From contig PAVA01000051.1 in assembly GCA_002712945.1 (NCBI GenBank), forward strand, positions 1-25,401: 25,401 bases of DNA, in the 5' to 3' direction. The position numbers and the translations under genes were made by a program. The stretch comes from Citromicrobium sp. GTDB lineage: Bacteria > Pseudomonadota > Alphaproteobacteria > Sphingomonadales > Sphingomonadaceae. This document shows positions 24,342 to 25,401 of this stretch, in pieces. The number at the start of each line of letters is the position of its first letter. The first letter of the stretch is position 1. The notes under the pieces are model-generated. The model did no database searches. It was given only the letters and a program-made list of their open reading frames with translations, and was not told the origin of the DNA.

Positions 24342-24426
24342 AAGTGCCTCTGCGTGACGTTCCCCATGCCTATAGGGATTGCGGGGCCCGACTTCCAGAC
24401 GCGACCGCATGGCGGGCAAGCGCCGG

Positions 24427-25041
24427 TCAGCTTTCCTCGGTGGTTTCTTCGGCGGACTCTTCGGCCATCTCGGCAGCGAAGGCCTCTTCCACCGGATCGA
24501 GCATGCCGGTGGCGCGCAATTCGTCGATCCCCGGCAGGTCGCGGCGCGATTTCAGGCCGAAGTGACGCAAAAATTCAGGCGTTGTTGCGTAGATCACCGG
24601 GCGCCCTGGCACCTCGCGGCGGCCTGCGGGCTTCACCCAGCCCGCCTCCATCAGCACGTCGAGCGTGCCGCCCGAGGTCTGCACCCCCCGGATCGATTCG
24701 ATCTCGGCCCGGCTGACGGGCTCGTGATAGGCGACGATGGCGAGAACCTCAGTGGCCGCACGGCTCAGCTTGCGCAGCGATTCGCGCTCCTTGCGCAGCA
24801 GGTGCGCGCAATCGGGCGCGGTCTGGAAATGCCAGCGCTTGCCGCGTTCGACCAGGTGGATGCCGCGCGGAGCGTAGAATTCGGCGAGCCGCGCCAGCGA
24901 TGCGCGTAGTTCGCCCTTGTCCGCATCGCCCAGATGGCTGGCGAGCTGATCGAGCGTCAGCGGCTCCTCGGAGGCGAACAAAGTGGCCTCAACCGCACGG
25001 TCGAGGGCTGCCGGGTCGCTTGCGTTGCCGGTCTCGCTCAT
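24427..25041 (-). CDS. scpB: Segregation and condensation protein B
   Basis: A 204-aa ScpB, with ATG at 25041 overlapping the scpA stop by four bases (ATGA, 25038-25041). Two winged-helix domains are visible: an N-terminal one ([26 protein letters not shown]...) and a second with the family signature [29 protein letters not shown] (92-120), followed by [14 protein letters not shown]. ScpB dimers bind ScpA and the SMC ATPase to condense and separate chromosomes. The Glu-rich tail ([20 protein letters not shown]) is variable among homologues. The frame's upstream extension to 25356 is inside scpA and is not used. Confidence 0.96.
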   Translation of the reverse strand: MSETGNASDPAALDRAVEATLFASEEPLTLDQLASHLGDADKGELRASLARLAEFYAPRGIHLVERGKRWHFQTAPDCAHLLRKERESLRKLSRAATEVLAIVAYHEPVSRAEIESIRGVQTSGGTLDVLMEAGWVKPAGRREVPGRPVIYATTPEFLRHFGLKSRRDLPGIDELRATGMLDPVEEAFAAEMAEESAEETTEES

Positions 25042-25401
25042 GCCGTTTCCCGCGTCCTGCATCGGCGCAGGCGGAGCGGGCCGAAGATATCGTCCTGCGC
25101 CAGTTCGGCGCGACCCGTGCGTGCCAGTTCCAGCGCCGCGACGAAGCTGCTCGCCATGGCGGACTTGCGCAGGCGCTTGTCGGCACCGGCGGGCAGGAAA
25201 TCCTCCAGCACCATCCAGTCGAGCGTCAGGCCGAGCATGTTCGATACCCGGTCGAGCGCGCTTTCGAGCGTCATCACCTGCCGATCGCGCACGGTGTGGA
25301 GCGTGGGCGCATTGCGCGCCTTCACCTGCCCGTAGGCGCGCACGAGATCGTACCAATCGGCCTGCCAGGAGATCGTGCGATCGGTGCGCAGGCCCTCCGG
25401 A
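25038..25401 (-). CDS. scpA: Segregation and condensation protein A, C-terminal part (5' end beyond window)
   Basis: The last 120 codons of ScpA, open to the window's right edge. The fragment includes LRTDRTISWQADWYDLVRAYGQVKARN, the MTLESALDRVSNMLGLTLDWMVLEDFL segment, and the C-terminal winged helix with ALELARTGRAELAQDDIFGPLRLRR, which in ScpA is the SMC-head contact. The full protein should be about 250-270 aa. Its stop overlaps the scpB start, as in most genomes with this pair. Confidence 0.93.
   Translation of the reverse strand, partial: PEGLRTDRTISWQADWYDLVRAYGQVKARNAPTLHTVRDRQVMTLESALDRVSNMLGLTLDWMVLEDFLPAGADKRLRKSAMASSFVAALELARTGRAELAQDDIFGPLRLRRCRTRETA

Overview
The window reads as ordinary chromosome from a high-GC alphaproteobacterium, most likely a sphingomonad and probably Erythrobacteraceae. 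This placement is an inference from gene order (scpA-scpB-tatA-tatB-tatC, glnB-glnA, bpt-tamA-tamB), base composition and protein resemblance; no 16S gene or other strict marker is present. Both strands are densely packed with short gaps. No tRNA, rRNA, CRISPR array, phage gene, transposase or recognisable defence system was found.

Left part (1-5884): the tail of an unidentified gene overlaps an SDR oxidoreductase. Next come a pterin carbinolamine dehydratase (minus strand) and, divergent to it, ccmA-ccmB, the ABC core of the cytochrome c heme-delivery system. ccmB converges on map (methionine aminopeptidase) across a pair of covarying palindromic repeats. A lipoprotein with DUF4163/DUF3298 (RsiV-like) features precedes map on the minus strand, and an M17 leucyl aminopeptidase is divergent from it.

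Middle (5983-11489): a small SH3-like protein is translationally coupled to argC. The glnB-glnA nitrogen-control pair follows and ends in a strong intrinsic terminator. Facing it is a two-gene cassette of an XRE repressor and a six-span membrane protein of unknown function, whose promoter is covered by three 17-bp tandem operator-like units. A GT4 glycosyltransferase follows.

Right part (11631-25401): bpt-tamA-tamB is a tightly packed minus-strand operon (protein N-end tagging plus the outer-membrane translocation and assembly module). tamA has no convincing standard start codon near its signal peptide. A threonine ammonia-lyase (ilvA type) is divergent from a secreted YtcJ-type amidohydrolase. 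After a 338-bp structured non-coding stretch comes a 72-aa secreted or membrane peptide with a good ribosome binding site and a strong terminator. Last, scpA(partial)-scpB-tatA-tatB-tatC combines chromosome condensation with Tat export genes.

Most of the window is housekeeping. The best candidates for something undescribed are the XRE/membrane-protein cassette with its triple operator, the small peptide gene with its leader, and the tamA start. None is shown to be a new system by sequence alone.
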